Assembly: GCA_963700195.1 (NCBI GenBank) | Contig: CAVOWQ010000033.1 | Span: 140,798 to 204,797, forward strand | Reading direction: 5' to 3' | Source: AP-15 sp963700195 | GTDB lineage: Bacteria; Pseudomonadota; Alphaproteobacteria; ATCC43930; CGMCC-115725 | Length of the DNA stretch: 64,000 nt | In this document: one piece after another, positions 63,680 to 64,000 of the stretch | Position numbering within the stretch: the first letter of the stretch is position 1 | Layout: each line of letters starts with the position of its first letter | Made by a program: the position numbers and the translations under genes | The notes under the pieces: model-generated | The model's database searches: none | What the model was told of the DNA's origin: nothing | Seen by the model: the letters and a program-made list of their open reading frames with translations, nothing else

Positions 63680-63946
63680 ATGAGCGCCGTAGAACTCCGC
63701 CTCAGTCCGAGCGACCTGCCACGGGAGATGGGCGCGATGCGGGTGTGGCTGGACCAGCACCGTTTTGAGCCTTCCGGTTTTTCATGCCGTGACGTTGATG
63801 ATGGGGTGCTCGTTTCTCTCGAGTTCAAGATCGCTCATCAGGCCGTCGCTTTCGCCGAACGCTTCGGCGGTCGAGCCGATGCCACCTCGGAGCTGACGGC
63901 GTTGACCCTCGATGCGGGAGTGTCGACCACCGGCGTCATCGGCTGA
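63680..63946 (+). CDS. Hypothetical protein, 88 residues
   Basis: From ATG 63680 (TTG 63674 also possible). It reads AVELRLSPSDLPREMGAMRV then WLDQHRFEPSGFSCRDVDDG, VLVSLEFKIAHQAVAFAERF. A beta strand followed by a helix, with one Cys, is suggested. The same-length small proteins are common in alphaproteobacteria but I cannot name a family. No close neighbour gives context. Confidence 0.55.
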   Translation: MSAVELRLSPSDLPREMGAMRVWLDQHRFEPSGFSCRDVDDGVLVSLEFKIAHQAVAFAERFGGRADATSELTALTLDAGVSTTGVIG

Positions 63947-63948
63947 AT

Positions 63949-63981
63949 TCCCTCCCGCGTCCCGCTTGCGAGGGAGGGAAC
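63949..63981. terminator. Inverted repeat after the last gene
   Basis: TTCCCTCCC (63950-63958) pairs with GGGAGGGAA (63973-63981) around a 14-base loop. It lies directly after the stop of the hypothetical gene. The core resembles the REP-like sequence at 44784-44838. No T-run follows. Confidence 0.5.
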
Positions 63982-64000
63982 TGAAAGGCCGCGCTTAAAC

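Overview
The window looks like the chromosome of a GC-rich soil or plant-associated alphaproteobacterium. The pointers are a RegB/RegA (ActS/ActR-type) redox two-component pair, a class II DAHP synthase, a Flp-type pilin, a GTCATTGCGAG-type palindromic repeat common in Rhizobiales and relatives, and pqqABCDE. No rRNA, CRISPR array or canonical tRNA was seen, and I cannot name a genus.

Layout. 0-3.3 kb: a protein of near-identical 27-residue repeats, a DUF6065-like protein, a DMT transporter, a broken DMT fragment and a 176-bp IS630-type remnant. 3.3-6.2 kb: class II DAHP synthase behind a leader peptide and hairpins that read as a transcription attenuator, then nicotinate phosphoribosyltransferase. 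6.3-11.2 kb: two tandem MFS transporters, an alpha/beta hydrolase and a trypsin-like protease. 11.2-13.2 kb: RegA and RegB. 13.3-16.7 kb: an ABC exporter, ModA and a FecB-like binding protein. 16.7-21.2 kb: a decayed IS1595-type element with 32-bp inverted ends and unusual, AT-richer cargo. 21.3-21.9 kb: ModE-type regulator and Mop molbindin. 22.4-33.7 kb: two SDRs, a beta-lactamase-fold hydrolase, a GlxA regulator facing a DJ-1 family protein, Flp pilin, M17 aminopeptidase, a DUF3108 protein, a gentisate-dioxygenase-like cupin and unknowns. 33.9-39.4 kb: broken nhaA, VOC and TPR proteins, a PAS histidine kinase and a GH10 xylanase relic.

Metabolic core. 39.4-49.6 kb, all minus strand, holds two copies of a module: [2Fe-2S] subunit, Tat-exported molybdopterin subunit, PQQ dehydrogenase. 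A Rieske protein is added in one copy. Next come bacterioferritin with its ferredoxin, cytochrome c with a multicopper oxidase, a TonB receptor, a NarL-type two-component system, ThuA and pqqABCDE. Together these suggest periplasmic two-step oxidation (alcohol to aldehyde by quinoproteins, aldehyde to acid by molybdenum hydroxylases), with cofactor supply nearby (PQQ at 59.4-62.6 kb, molybdate genes at 14.9-21.9 kb). Both quinoproteins carry the extra Asp typical of lanthanide-dependent enzymes.

Quality note. About twenty otherwise well-conserved genes carry single-base frameshifts (ABC permease, modA, nhaA, quinoprotein 1, Rieske, the multicopper oxidase, the TonB receptor, pqqE and others). 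Assembly indels are the simplest reason for many of these. The IS1595 region, nhaA and the xylanase look more decayed. Frameshifted genes are listed at full extent, as pseudogene or with a note.
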